A stretch of 36,432 bases of DNA from CAYSRM01 sp964475205 (GCA_964475205.1 CAYYVQ010000023.1:1-36432); one strand, 5' to 3'. Shown: positions 1-8,140, counted from the stretch's first letter. Numbers and translations are program-made. Notes: a model not told the origin generated them from the sequence alone.

Positions 1-402
1 GTGCGTATTGAGGCTATCCCCATTTGTTCAGTTGGATATTCCTTGTTGGCTGTTGAATATTGAGAATGCACTTGGAGATACGCTCGAATTGCTTAAGTTA
101 GCGCCATTCGGTTTCGACCCACACTGCCAATACTCTGAACCGTTTCTGCTCGAAAAAGTGTGATCAATGCGGGTTAAAAACCTCTTCCAGCAAAAAATGA
201 CGGATACGGCAAAACTTTCGTACTTTTAGTCTTGACTTTAGATGCTGCTCTGGGAGACTTTCACTTTGATGCAGGGAGAAGAAGTAGAAGTGAGTTGGTA
301 GATTGCCTGCGGACCTGCCTAATGGTGGTTGGTGGCGATCCTAAACCCGGACGAGCTGGGAACGGCCGCTGAGTTAACCTGCAAAGAGAGGAAAGAGTAG
401 TA
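1..402. other. Intergenic region upstream of the RRM gene
   Basis: No convincing gene is seen. The segment holds one copy of a 69-bp dispersed repeat (110-178), described separately. About 220 bp of sequence without an obvious ORF then leads to the RRM gene. A TTGACT hexamer lies at 232-237, but no good -10 sequence follows at normal spacing, so no promoter is called. The purine-rich GAGAGGAAAGAG just before 403 is the likely ribosome binding site. The long leader would fit post-transcriptional (cold or auto-) control known for bacterial RRM proteins, but that is inference. Confidence 0.5.
110..178 (+). repeat. 69-bp dispersed repeat, left copy
   Basis: Bases 110-178 match the reverse complement of 36184-36252 at 67 of 69 positions. 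The differences are a C/G change and a G/T change. No internal dyad or ORF is obvious. The partner copy begins at the stop codon of the polyol dehydrogenase gene, so this is probably a dispersed intergenic element rather than coding sequence. Confidence 0.85.
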
Positions 403-693
403 ATGAGTAAGAGATTGTATGTTGGTAACTTGTCTTTTCAGACAACCGAGCAGGAGTTGCAGGATTTATTCCAGGAGGTTGGACAGGTTGATAGTTGCAA
501 CCTGATAACAGACAAGGTCACCGGAAAATCCAGGGGCTTTGGTTTTGTCGAAATGGCCGTTGACGAAGACGGACAAAAAGCAATCGACGAATTTGACGGC
601 AAGGAAGTAGACGGCCGGACCCTTAAGGTTAACGAGGCCCGCCCACGCCAGGAACGCGCTCCGAGGCGTAGTTTCAATCGGGGACCGAGGTAG
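403..693 (+). CDS. Single-RRM RNA-binding protein
   Basis: A 96-residue protein consisting of one RNA recognition motif and a short basic tail. The RNP2 motif LYVGNL is at residues 5-10 and the RNP1 motif KSRGFGFVEM at about 42-51, both with the aromatic residues that stack on RNA. The C-terminus is Arg-rich (RPRQERAPRRSFNRGPR), as in cyanobacterial and other bacterial Rbp proteins. It probably binds single-stranded RNA in the cytoplasm as an RNA chaperone or regulator. Its targets cannot be read from the sequence. The start is supported by a purine-rich GAGAGGAAAGAG just upstream. The gene stands alone, followed by a strong terminator. Confidence 0.93.
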   Translation: MSKRLYVGNLSFQTTEQELQDLFQEVGQVDSCNLITDKVTGKSRGFGFVEMAVDEDGQKAIDEFDGKEVDGRTLKVNEARPRQERAPRRSFNRGPR

Positions 694-748
694 TTAGTAG
701 TTCCAGGCTGCCCGGGCCTTGTCCGCCGCAGTCAAATCAACTACAAGT

Positions 749-786
749 ATATGGCCGCGCCTTACGGTGCGGCCATATTTCTTTCA
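749..786 (+). terminator. Rho-independent terminator after the RRM gene
   Basis: A 13-bp GC-rich stem (749-761 with 766-778, one G-T pair) closes a TTAC loop and is followed by TTCTTT. It overlaps an in-frame upstream ATG at 751, which argues that translation of the next gene begins at 811 and not at 751. Confidence 0.85.
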
Positions 787-810
787 GTATACCTTCAACA
801 TTTATCGTAT

Positions 811-1932
811 ATGAAAATTCTGGCCCTGGAACCATATTATGGCGGCAGCCATAAATCTTTCCTTGAGTCATGGATCACACACAGCCGCCACTCCTGGACA
901 CTCCTGAGCTTGCCGTCAAATAAATGGCGGTGGCGAATGCGCCATTCAGCGCTGACATTCAGCAATCAGGCGCAAGAGCTTGAAGCAAACGGTGGCGCAT
1001 GGGATCTGATTTTCTGTTCTGACATGCTGGGCCTGGCTGATTTTATCGCGCTCGGTTCCAACCATATTCAGTCCCTGCCTTCAATCTCATATTTTCACGA
1101 AAACCAGGTAACCTATCCGGTCAGGCATGAAAAAGAAAGGGACTACCATTTTTCGTTTTCAAACATGACCACTGCCCTGGCTTCTTCGCAGACATGGTTC
1201 AACTCGCGGTTTCATCAGGAAGATTTCCTGTCCGGGCTTTACAAATTTCTCAAGCGCATGCCCGATTACCAGCCAACAGACGCAGTCACAAGCATTAGAG
1301 AAAAAGCGCGAGTGCGACCGCCTGGAATCGAGTTCCTGGATACAGCCCGGACCCGTAAAAACAAGATACCCCGCATATTGTGGGCGGCACGGTGGGAATA
1401 TGACAAGGCCCCGCAAATATTTTTCAAGGCTCTTGATATACTTCAATCTGAAAATGTCGATTTTAAAGTATCAGTCATAGGCGGCGGAAATGCGAGGCAT
1501 GTTGCCGGGGTCTTTGAAGAAGCGCGTGTTTCTTTTCAGGATCATATTATCCACTGGGGCTACCGGGAAAATCACACGGATTACCTTTCTGTCCTGAGAA
1601 GCTCGGATATTGTCGTGTCAACGGCGGAACATGAATTTTTCGGTATCAGCCTTCTTGAAGCAATGGCTGCAGGCGCTTACCCGCTTGTACCGCATCGCCT
1701 TTCCTACCCTGAGATTCTGACCGATTCCGAAGAGAAGCCCATTGAATGCTTCTTCCATGACGGAACCCCTGGAGATCTTGCCTCGAAACTGAAAACACTG
1801 ATCCGCAGGATCAAGACAGACAATCTCTGGCAGTATTCGCCGGTTCGCGGAGAGGAAATAGCCGACCGATACCGATGGAATAAGCTTGCCCCACAGTATG
1901 ATGAGGAACTTGAGAAACTGAAACGTTACTGA
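811..1932 (+). CDS. Glycosyltransferase, tRNA-queuosine alpha-mannosyltransferase-like (DUF3524/GTDC1 type)
   Basis: A 373-residue GT-B glycosyltransferase. The N-terminus (MKILALEPYYGGSHKSFLES) and the following segment around 'WRMRHSALTF' and 'DLIFCSDMLGLADF' are typical of the DUF3524 domain of GTDC1, now known in animals as the enzyme that mannosylates queuosine in tRNA-Asp. The C-terminal half has a GT4-type donor-binding domain with 'ILWAARWEYDKAP' and the EX7E-like 'EHEFFGISLLEAMAAG'. Likely reaction: transfer of mannose from GDP-mannose to Q-tRNA. The bacterial function is inferred from homology, and no queuosine gene is adjacent. ATG 811 is preferred over ATG 751 because 751 lies inside the upstream terminator hairpin and 811 begins exactly at the conserved domain. 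Confidence 0.85.
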   Translation: MKILALEPYYGGSHKSFLESWITHSRHSWTLLSLPSNKWRWRMRHSALTFSNQAQELEANGGAWDLIFCSDMLGLADFIALGSNHIQSLPSISYFHENQVTYPVRHEKERDYHFSFSNMTTALASSQTWFNSRFHQEDFLSGLYKFLKRMPDYQPTDAVTSIREKARVRPPGIEFLDTARTRKNKIPRILWAARWEYDKAPQIFFKALDILQSENVDFKVSVIGGGNARHVAGVFEEARVSFQDHIIHWGYRENHTDYLSVLRSSDIVVSTAEHEFFGISLLEAMAAGAYPLVPHRLSYPEILTDSEEKPIECFFHDGTPGDLASKLKTLIRRIKTDNLWQYSPVRGEEIADRYRWNKLAPQYDEELEKLKRY

Positions 1933-2075
1933 TCTTTCCTCATTCACGTACAGTGCACTGATTTTTTCACAAGGTTTTTGACAGCGCCTCGAGTTGTACC
2001 CGATGAAACGACTTTGCGCCCCCGCATCCTGCATCTTTCTTTGCATTATGTCGTTGTTCCTGCAATAATCTGCGC

Positions 2076-2861
2076 ATGGAAAATACCTGCAAGACCAGCC
2101 CGTGTTTGCTCTGCTCCAGGTGCTGCCCCCCGGCATGGGTTTTCCTGGTTTTCGCCATATTCCTGCTTCCTGCCGCAGTTTGCGGCGAATCCGAAAAAGA
2201 CCACAGCATCACTACCGGCGCGGGGTTGAGCATTTCTCAGGGCAACAGCGACCAGTCAACAGGAGACGCATATCTGACCTGGCAAAAAAAAGCCGGAAAG
2301 AACATATTCCGTTTAGACGCCGAAGCATCTTACGGGGAGGCCAGCATTGAAGAAAACGGGTCGAGCAGTAAAGAAACCATCACTGACACAGGCGAACTGG
2401 GTCTCAATTACAAGCGCAAGATCAATATTTCTTACGGCTATACCGACGCTTCAATTTTCTACGACAAGGTTGCTGAAGTAGACTACAGGGCTAGAATTGT
2501 ATGCGGAGCAGGTTGTTACCTGCTCAAAACCGACCGCGCTACCGCCAATATAGATGCCGGCGCCGGATATCTCTGGGAGGAAAACGCGGGCAAGCCGGAA
2601 GAATATCCCCTGTTGCGTATCTCACAGAGATATGACCAGGAAGTTGGAACATCTGCAAAAGTCTGGCAGACCTTCGAGTACCTTATGAAAGCGGACGATG
2701 TAAACAGGTATATGCTGAACGCCGAAACCGGAGTGCAGGCCCCTATGACCGCAGCCTTGAATATACGCATTACTCTAAATAATCGTTATAATAGCGACCC
2801 GGCAGAAGGCATCGAAAAAAATGATCTCACCCTAAGCGCATCTATAGCCTGGAAACATTAA
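2076..2861 (+). CDS. DUF481 family outer-membrane beta-barrel protein
   Basis: A 261-residue exported protein. A hydrophobic segment (residues about 20-36, 'WVFLVFAIFLLPAAVC') acts as a signal peptide. The mature part alternates polar and aromatic beta-strands, for example 'NIFRLDAEASYGEA', 'ELGLNYKRKINISYGYTDASIFYDK' and a final strand 'LTLSASIAWKH'. This pattern and the 'GAGLSISQGNSDQST' opening are typical of DUF481 (YdiY-like) outer-membrane proteins of unknown function. The start is uncertain: the 20 residues before the hydrophobic core are Cys-rich and no clear ribosome binding site precedes ATG 2076. Cys35 has valine at -1, so it is a poor lipobox. Confidence 0.78.
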   Translation: MENTCKTSPCLLCSRCCPPAWVFLVFAIFLLPAAVCGESEKDHSITTGAGLSISQGNSDQSTGDAYLTWQKKAGKNIFRLDAEASYGEASIEENGSSSKETITDTGELGLNYKRKINISYGYTDASIFYDKVAEVDYRARIVCGAGCYLLKTDRATANIDAGAGYLWEENAGKPEEYPLLRISQRYDQEVGTSAKVWQTFEYLMKADDVNRYMLNAETGVQAPMTAALNIRITLNNRYNSDPAEGIEKNDLTLSASIAWKH

Positions 2862-3388
2862 CCCGGAATTTAGCCTATATCCGGGATTCAAAATGCAGCA
2901 AGCGGCGTAAGTCCTTATGAATAAGGAGGTGGTTGATTTTATAGCTTTCACCCGTTGGGTGAAAGAAAGCTTGCTGCATTTTGAACCACAAGGGGTTGCT
3001 GATTTTGCCGCCTGCTTGCGCGCTCGCGCAGGCAAGCATCTGCTGCGTTACAAGGGCTTTGGCATAGTTACTATAGCCAAAGCCCTCAAGCCTTGCAGCT
3101 ACAGCAAACTTAGCAACTGCCGAATTTAGGTTTAGATAAGCACAGCTTGAGATCTGAAGCCGACTATCCCACGCCGGTTTCTAACCCGCTCAATCGATCA
3201 GGCTAGTCCCAGAATTAGCGGGGATTTCGCCGCGAGAGTCTGCAAACGTCTGCGCATGGGTGGTTTGCGGCGCGAGGCCCGGTTCTCTCATATTGAAATA
3301 TGGATGAACCGGGCGGCGTGACGAAAGTCGCGCAGGCGCGCGCAATGGCGTGCTCGCAGCAGGAAGACTCGCCTATTTTGTTTTGGGG
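2862..3388. other. Structured intergenic region, no convincing gene
   Basis: The 527 bp between convergent genes contain a series of strong dyads. These are a CCCGGA/TCCGGG hairpin just after the DUF481 stop, a 17-bp perfect inverted repeat (2887-2903 with 2969-2985) enclosing two smaller hairpins, a GC-rich hairpin near 3010-3036, a 14-bp stem (3054-3067 with 3071-3085, one bulge), and a 9+5-bp hairpin at 3277-3314. The short sequence GAATTTAG occurs near 2868 and near 3122, bracketing the first block. A 70-codon ORF at 2917-3129 lies across these palindromes and is not believed. The region may hold a non-coding RNA or a dispersed repeat. Confidence 0.6.
2887..2985. repeat. Long inverted repeat enclosing two hairpins
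   Basis: The arms 2887-2903 and 2969-2985 are perfectly complementary over 17 bp. Inside lie a 6-bp hairpin (2913-2926) and a 9-bp hairpin with a 3-base loop (2945-2965, CTTTCACCC/GGGTGAAAG). Folded as RNA, this gives a three-way junction. Function unknown. Confidence 0.75.
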
Positions 3389-4561
3389 CTAGTTTGAAGG
3401 CGCCGGCTGCGCTGGCTGCTGCATGGGCATCATTGGGCTGGGCGCTTCAGGCTTACCGCCGGGATAATCTATATCCATGCCGGATTTCTCTTCTTCAATA
3501 TAATTATTCAATGCTTCCTGGCCTTGCTGGCGCGACAGATAATTCATTATATCCTCTTTAGCGTTTTCAAACGGGATAGCGCCGCTTTCATTTTTTTCCA
3601 GCACTTCAATTATATGATAACCGAATTTCGATTTAACCACCGGCCCTATTTTCCCCGGCTCCTGAGAAAATGCGGCTTTTTCAAATGCCGGAACGGTCCT
3701 GCCTTTTTCAATCACGCCAAGGTTGCCTCCGCTTGCGGCGCTGCCGCACTCGGAATGCTCCTTTGCCAGTTCAGCAAAATCTGCGCCTTCCTCAAGCTTG
3801 TCGCGCAGTTGCTCGGCTTCGGCCTTCTTCTCCTTCAAGGTGGTTTCATCGGCCCCTTCGTCGACTTTGATCAGGATGTGACGCACTTCGGCTGATTCAC
3901 CCCTGGTAAACTCCTGTTCCCTTTCCTGGTAAAAGGCTCTGGCCTGCTCTTCATCAATCTCAGGAAGCGTCTCAAGCTTCTCTTCCACGAGCTTCTGCAC
4001 CTTCAGCTCTCCCTTGATCTGTTCCTCAAGCTCGTCCATGGTCATACCCATTCGATTAAGAGCCTGTTCAAATGTCATGTCCTCGGGCACTGTTCCTTTG
4101 ACCTGCTCGATGACTTCATCAATTTCCCCTTTTTCAACAACTATGTCTTTTTCCTTCGCTGTCTCAAGAAGCACATTTCTGTCGACGAAACTTTCTATCA
4201 CGTTCCGCTTGAGTTGCTCGGCATAAGCCTGCCTCTGCTCGGGTTGCAGCTCCGCCATCTGGCTTGACTGTATTCGCTGGTTGACTATCCTTGCAAGCTG
4301 CTCCGCAGTAAGGTCGTTATCCTCGACTGATACAATAACGTTTGTCCCTGCTTCCGACCCCTCAAGTTCCGGCATGGCCGACTCCGCAATTGCCGAATCC
4401 GGTCCGGACTGGCTTCCCTGCGCGCCAGCCTCTGTCCTATCCTGTTTTGATTGGTCGGTAATATCTCCCGCCTCGGCAGGAGCCTCCTTTTCAACGCAAC
4501 TCATGCACAAGAGCGAAATTGCCACCAGCGCGCCTGTCAATGTTGTTTCTTTATTCTTCAT
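3389..4561 (-). CDS. PpiC-type peptidyl-prolyl isomerase lipoprotein (SurA/PrsA-like)
   Basis: A 390-residue periplasmic folding factor. The signal peptide ends in a lipobox-like LLCMSC, so it is probably a lipoprotein. A Gln/Glu-rich helical chaperone region of SurA/PrsA type follows (from about 'QLARIVNQRIQSSQM' to 'VQKLVEEKLETLPEI'). Next comes a parvulin domain with 'VRHILIKV', 'FAELAKEHSECGSAASGGNLG' and 'FGYHIIEVLE', the usual PpiC landmarks. The tail is Pro/Met/Gln-rich. A longer frame opens at 4603, but the perfect AGGAGG at 4567-4572 sits 5 bases before ATG 4561, which also starts the signal peptide, so 4561 is chosen. It lies 155 bp downstream of the FGE-like gene on the same strand. 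Confidence 0.9.
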   Translation of the reverse strand: MKNKETTLTGALVAISLLCMSCVEKEAPAEAGDITDQSKQDRTEAGAQGSQSGPDSAIAESAMPELEGSEAGTNVIVSVEDNDLTAEQLARIVNQRIQSSQMAELQPEQRQAYAEQLKRNVIESFVDRNVLLETAKEKDIVVEKGEIDEVIEQVKGTVPEDMTFEQALNRMGMTMDELEEQIKGELKVQKLVEEKLETLPEIDEEQARAFYQEREQEFTRGESAEVRHILIKVDEGADETTLKEKKAEAEQLRDKLEEGADFAELAKEHSECGSAASGGNLGVIEKGRTVPAFEKAAFSQEPGKIGPVVKSKFGYHIIEVLEKNESGAIPFENAKEDIMNYLSRQQGQEALNNYIEEEKSGMDIDYPGGKPEAPSPMMPMQQPAQPAPSN

Positions 4562-4716
4562 TTTTTCCTCCTTTTTCTTCTTTTCGGTGTCTTGCCAAAG
4601 CATTCTTAACCGTCAGTAATTGTTGTTCGGGCTGAAAGCATCAAACCGGCGCAATCCGCCGTTAAAACTCGCCCCGGTGAAAGCAGCAGGCAGGCAAACA
4701 AGATGTTTCAGTCAGA

Positions 4717-6543
4717 TTAATTCTGCTGAACTATATCGATAGACCTGGCGCATCGGAATCCAATAAAAGGATTTCCGCCGCTTACTCCCGACTTCATGCC
4801 TTTCCCTCTTGGGAAAAACCTTTCATATACCCGCAATTTCTCGGGATTTGAAGTCAGGTATGACCCTCCCCTGAACACATGTACTCTTCCATTTTCCGGC
4901 CCTTCAGGGTCTCGCAAAGGAGTTTCCATGTAATATTTGCTGTCATAAAAATCGCTTACCCATTCAGCGGCATTTCCCGCCATATGGAATAAACCGTTCG
5001 CATTCGTAAAAGTATGTTCCCATAAAAACATCTCTTCTGCAATTGCTTTTTTAGCTTTTTCCGGCAACATGCTGTCGACATCCCAGGTCTGACGAGGCAG
5101 ACGGGTTTTTGGCGGAGGTTTCGTATCGACCTTCCGGACACAAGAGCAACCTCCCTGAGGCCGTTCCAACCGTGAATCAAGCTGAGAGTCCATCTGGCTT
5201 GCAATGTAATCACGGCTGCCCCTGTAATTTGCCGCTCCTTTTTCGGGGTTCTCGTCTCCCCACGGGAACTTCACGTAGTCGTATCCCCCCGCTGCCTTTT
5301 CCCATTCGGCCTCTGTCGGCAAACGTTTCTTTTTCCAGTTGGAATATGCGTAAGCATCGAACCAGTCTACGCCGACAACAGGCTGATTTTCGCCGTTAAG
5401 CGTGTCTTTTTTCCAGCCTTCCGCCGCGTGGTCTTTAAGAGGGGGAGCGTCGGGGTGCGCCATCGAATTATCACCTGTCCTTTTAACATACTCTACAAAT
5501 TGCCGATACTCTTTGTTGGTAACTTCGTGCCTGTCGATAAGAAACGGCGACACATAAACAATGTGGCATGGAAAAGTATCCGACGGCTGCTTGGCCTTCT
5601 GATCCCCCATGAGAAAATATCCTCCGGGAATAAAGACCATGTTGCCGGGTTTACGCATGCCGGGAGGCTTTTCGGCCCCGCCGCCGGCGGCAAAATAAGC
5701 TTCCAGTATATGTTCCTGAAGCCTGATCAGATGTCCAAAGTCCATTTCACTTAAAGCCTCAGAAATTGAGCCTTCAGTCTGGACCACCTGGTCGAGCCAG
5801 AACTGAAGAAAAGCGTGCATCTCTTCGGTTGCTTCGTCGAAACGTTTCTCTTCAAGCAGTTTCGGGAGCCGGTCGGTCATGATCCTTGGGAGCTCCCTTG
5901 CTGTTTCCCTGCGTTGATCTTCAAGCTTATCGTAGAACTCTTTGGCTTTCTTGTTGGACTTGATGTCGCCTTTTTTCTTCACTTCCTGCAGCTTTTCAGT
6001 GTACAGATCGAACTCTCTGACCGAGGCCCTGACCGGCGTATACCATTCCCCGTCGACCATCTTCATCCCTTTTTCGAGCTTGCCAAGGTCCTCTTCCAGT
6101 TTTTTCTTCAGCTTCGATATACTCTTGTATGCTTTCGATCCCTTGCACTTTTCCAGGAATTCATCGCAAAGAAAAATGAGATTCTTGTATTCTTCCTTCT
6201 CCAGGGCTTCTTTTTCTTCCGGGGCGAGTTCCTTCAATCTGATGGCAAACAGCATTGATACGTCCATCGGTTCTGTTTTTTCGATTTTAGATTTAAAAAT
6301 GGTCTTTTCGCTATAGGAACCGTCCTCGCGCCGCACCTGCATCAGGATCGTCCGGTCGCTTTCGCTTTTCAGTGCCCCGTAAATAACACTACCGTCTTTG
6401 AATTCAACAGTAACCAGGGTACCTTCCGGCAGGAGCCCCCGGGCCTCCTTAGAAAGATCCGACTTCTTCAGGCCAAGAGCAGATAAGGACAAAACAGCCA
6501 GTAGAAGCAACAGAATTGATTGAGATCTTTTTCGCGATTGCAT
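4717..6543 (-). CDS. Secreted protein with C-terminal formylglycine-generating-enzyme-like (SUMF1) domain
   Basis: A 608-residue exported protein. It has a signal peptide (residues 1-24), a small beta-rich segment ('LVTVEFKDGSVIYGALKSES'), and a charged, mostly helical region to about residue 290 rich in Lys/Glu coiled coil. The C-terminal FGE-sulfatase fold starts at 'GNMVFIPGGYFLMGD' and continues through 'IDRHEVTNKEYRQFVEY', 'PVVGVDWFDAYAYSNW', 'RLPTEAEWEKAA', 'GNAAEWVSDFY', 'FRGGSY' and 'GFRCARS'. The two catalytic cysteines that follow GGSY in true FGEs are absent (the sequence reads GGSYLTSNPEKLRVY), so sulfatase activation is unlikely. The fold may serve as a binding domain. A possible insertion lies between 'NYRGS' and 'LWEHTF'. 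A GAAAGGA motif precedes the start. Confidence 0.88.
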   Translation of the reverse strand: MQSRKRSQSILLLLLAVLSLSALGLKKSDLSKEARGLLPEGTLVTVEFKDGSVIYGALKSESDRTILMQVRREDGSYSEKTIFKSKIEKTEPMDVSMLFAIRLKELAPEEKEALEKEEYKNLIFLCDEFLEKCKGSKAYKSISKLKKKLEEDLGKLEKGMKMVDGEWYTPVRASVREFDLYTEKLQEVKKKGDIKSNKKAKEFYDKLEDQRRETARELPRIMTDRLPKLLEEKRFDEATEEMHAFLQFWLDQVVQTEGSISEALSEMDFGHLIRLQEHILEAYFAAGGGAEKPPGMRKPGNMVFIPGGYFLMGDQKAKQPSDTFPCHIVYVSPFLIDRHEVTNKEYRQFVEYVKRTGDNSMAHPDAPPLKDHAAEGWKKDTLNGENQPVVGVDWFDAYAYSNWKKKRLPTEAEWEKAAGGYDYVKFPWGDENPEKGAANYRGSRDYIASQMDSQLDSRLERPQGGCSCVRKVDTKPPPKTRLPRQTWDVDSMLPEKAKKAIAEEMFLWEHTFTNANGLFHMAGNAAEWVSDFYDSKYYMETPLRDPEGPENGRVHVFRGGSYLTSNPEKLRVYERFFPRGKGMKSGVSGGNPFIGFRCARSIDIVQQN

Positions 6544-6565
6544 TTTATATCCTTTCAGAGCGCAA

Positions 6566-6595
6566 TATTTTCAACCGTTAACATTTCACTGTCAA
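6566..6595 (-). promoter_or_regulatory. Candidate sigma70-type promoter for the FGE-like gene
   Basis: On the minus strand a perfect TTGACA (6590-6595) is followed after 18 bp by AAAATA (6566-6571), about 22 bp before the start codon. Found by eye; the -10 match is only fair. Confidence 0.4.
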
Positions 6596-6636
6596 GAGGT
6601 ATCTTTCCAAGATGGCCTTCGGAAGTTTCCTCCACA

Positions 6637-7065
6637 TCATGGCAGCGTGTACCGACGGTCAAGTTGAAACGCGTTTTCTACATGGTTGATGTCCAATTCG
6701 CCTGTATCCGGTGTGCCGGTGATTTCGACAACGTCAAAGCGTATGCATACCGGGGGAAATCCGAGCTTCTTCAGATATCTTACCGCAGCCCGGGAAAGCA
6801 CATGCTTTTTTTTTGCGTTCACCGCGGCGATAGGCCTTCCGAAATCCACGCGCCGCCGCGTCTTGACTTCGACAAAAACAAGTATATTTTTATCCCTCGC
6901 AACCAAGTCCACTTCGTCCCGGGTACCAACCCTTACATTCCGCCCAAGTATGCGATAGCCCTTTGCCTTAAGCAACCTGGCAGCCCTGGCCTCGCCCCAG
7001 TCGCCTGTCTTCAGATGCTCCGCCGAATCCTCTTTCCATTTAAGAAGTTTATCTAAGGGATTCAT
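6637..7065 (-). CDS. yraN: YraN/UPF0102 family nuclease-fold protein
   Basis: A 142-residue cytoplasmic protein with the UPF0102 pattern: 'GDWGEARAARLLKAKGYRILGRNVRV', then 'DEVDLVARDKNILVFVEVKTRR'. The E, D and E-x-K residues form a restriction-endonuclease-like active site, and family members are suspected Holliday-junction or DNA-repair nucleases. Its ATG overlaps the rnhB stop codon by four bases, which implies translational coupling as the last gene of the rpsP-trmD-rplS-rnhB run. This neighbourhood is the usual one for the family. Confidence 0.93.
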   Translation of the reverse strand: MNPLDKLLKWKEDSAEHLKTGDWGEARAARLLKAKGYRILGRNVRVGTRDEVDLVARDKNILVFVEVKTRRRVDFGRPIAAVNAKKKHVLSRAAVRYLKKLGFPPVCIRFDVVEITGTPDTGELDINHVENAFQLDRRYTLP

Positions 7066-7724
7066 GATTTCCCGTTTTCATCTTCATGCCGGATTTGTTT
7101 TATTATTGCAGCTTCCCTCACCGGCCTGAAGCTTTTTCTATGGATTTTCGCAGGCCCCATCTCAAACAATGCCTGCATGTGCCGGCGCGAGGCGTACCCC
7201 TTGTGGCTGGCAAAACCATAGCCGGGGTATTGCTTGTCGAGTTCAATCATCAGGCTGTCGCGCAGAACTTTTGCAACTATGCTGGATGCGGCAACAGAAA
7301 GACTTATGCCGTCGCCACCGGGCACACATGAACCGGGACATGGCAGATCAGGGCATTTGTTACCGTCGACAATCGCATAATCAGGCGGGGAATCAAGAGC
7401 AGCAACAGCCCTTTTCATGGCAAGGAATGTTGCCTGGAGTATGTTGAGCCGCCCGATTTCATCAACATCCGCAAGACCTGCAGCTATCTCTACGTTATCG
7501 CATTCGGCCAGGTAGATAAACGAAGACTCCCGCAGTTTCCGGCACATTCTTTTTGAATCGTTTATTGCCTTGAGCGAAAGAGCCACCTCGTCGAGTGCAA
7601 AATCCTTGTCAAACACTGCAACTGCGGCTACTACCGGCCCGGCGAGCGGACCCCGTCCGGCTTCGTCTATTCCGCCGATTCTAACGAAGCCCTGTTGCCA
7701 CAAATGCTTCTCTATAGAAAGCAA
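7062..7724 (-). CDS. rnhB: Ribonuclease HII
   Basis: A 220-residue enzyme that removes ribonucleotides embedded in DNA and degrades RNA in RNA-DNA hybrids. The signature 'GGIDEAGRGPLAGPVVAA' carries the catalytic Asp20 and Glu21. The further acidic site is Asp120 in 'YAIVDGNK', followed by the conserved 'AASSIVAKVLRD' and the C-terminal 'YPGYGFASHKGYAS' typical of RnhB. Length is normal. It lies 32 bp downstream of rplS and overlaps yraN by four bases. Confidence 0.97.
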   Translation of the reverse strand: MLSIEKHLWQQGFVRIGGIDEAGRGPLAGPVVAAVAVFDKDFALDEVALSLKAINDSKRMCRKLRESSFIYLAECDNVEIAAGLADVDEIGRLNILQATFLAMKRAVAALDSPPDYAIVDGNKCPDLPCPGSCVPGGDGISLSVAASSIVAKVLRDSLMIELDKQYPGYGFASHKGYASRRHMQALFEMGPAKIHRKSFRPVREAAIIKQIRHEDENGKS

Positions 7725-7756
7725 TAGGTTGTTCCTCGGGCCGGATCGTCCGCTTT

Positions 7757-8113
7757 CTACATTTTACGGACAGATCTGAGACGCGCCCTTTTGCCTTTGC
7801 GGTCGCGAAGAAAATAAAGTTTTGCGCGCTTCACTTTTGCGGAAGCATTGACCTTGATCTTTTCAATATGGGGCGAATGAACCGGAAACACACGCTCAAC
7901 ATGAATTCCATGCGATACCCTGTGCACCGTAAAGGTCTCATTTGAACCGCCGCCATCCCGGGCAATAACTGTTCCCTTGAATACCTGAATGCGCTCTTTG
8001 TCGCCTTCCTTGATCTTCACGTGAACATCGACAGTGTCGCCGATAGAAAAAGCAGTTCCCCGGTCCTCTTTAATATTTTCTTCGTTTATTTTATTAATCC
8101 TGCTGGAAACCAT
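7757..8113 (-). CDS. rplS: 50S ribosomal protein L19
   Basis: 118 residues with the L19 hallmarks 'FSIGDTVDVHVKIKEGDKERIQVFKGTVIAR', 'ETFTVHRVSHGIHVERVFPVHSPHIEKIKV' and 'RAKLYFLRDRKGKRARLR'. L19 sits at the 30S-50S interface. The length matches the family. The gene is 27 bp downstream of trmD in the conserved rpsP-trmD-rplS order. Confidence 0.98.
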   Translation of the reverse strand: MVSSRINKINEENIKEDRGTAFSIGDTVDVHVKIKEGDKERIQVFKGTVIARDGGGSNETFTVHRVSHGIHVERVFPVHSPHIEKIKVNASAKVKRAKLYFLRDRKGKRARLRSVRKM

Positions 8114-8140
8114 TCTTGCCTCCTCAAAACCGCGCCGGCT

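Noticed and set aside
232..260. Promoter for the RRM gene
   Set aside because: TTGACT is present, but no acceptable -10 hexamer lies 16-19 bp downstream.
751..810. Upstream in-frame start for the queuosine-mannosyltransferase-like gene
   Set aside because: ATG 751 lies inside the terminator hairpin of the RRM gene and the extra 20 residues do not fit the family; ATG 811 begins the conserved domain.
2887..3085. Retron msr-msd region
   Set aside because: The inverted repeat with internal hairpins is reminiscent, but there is no reverse transcriptase gene anywhere in the window.
2917..3129. 70-codon ORF in the structured intergenic region
   Set aside because: It runs through several perfect palindromes and resembles no protein family; its composition is explained by the repeats.
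4562..4603. Longer N-terminus of the PpiC lipoprotein
   Set aside because: The extra Lys/Glu-rich residues come from translating the AGGAGG ribosome binding site region and would bury the signal peptide.
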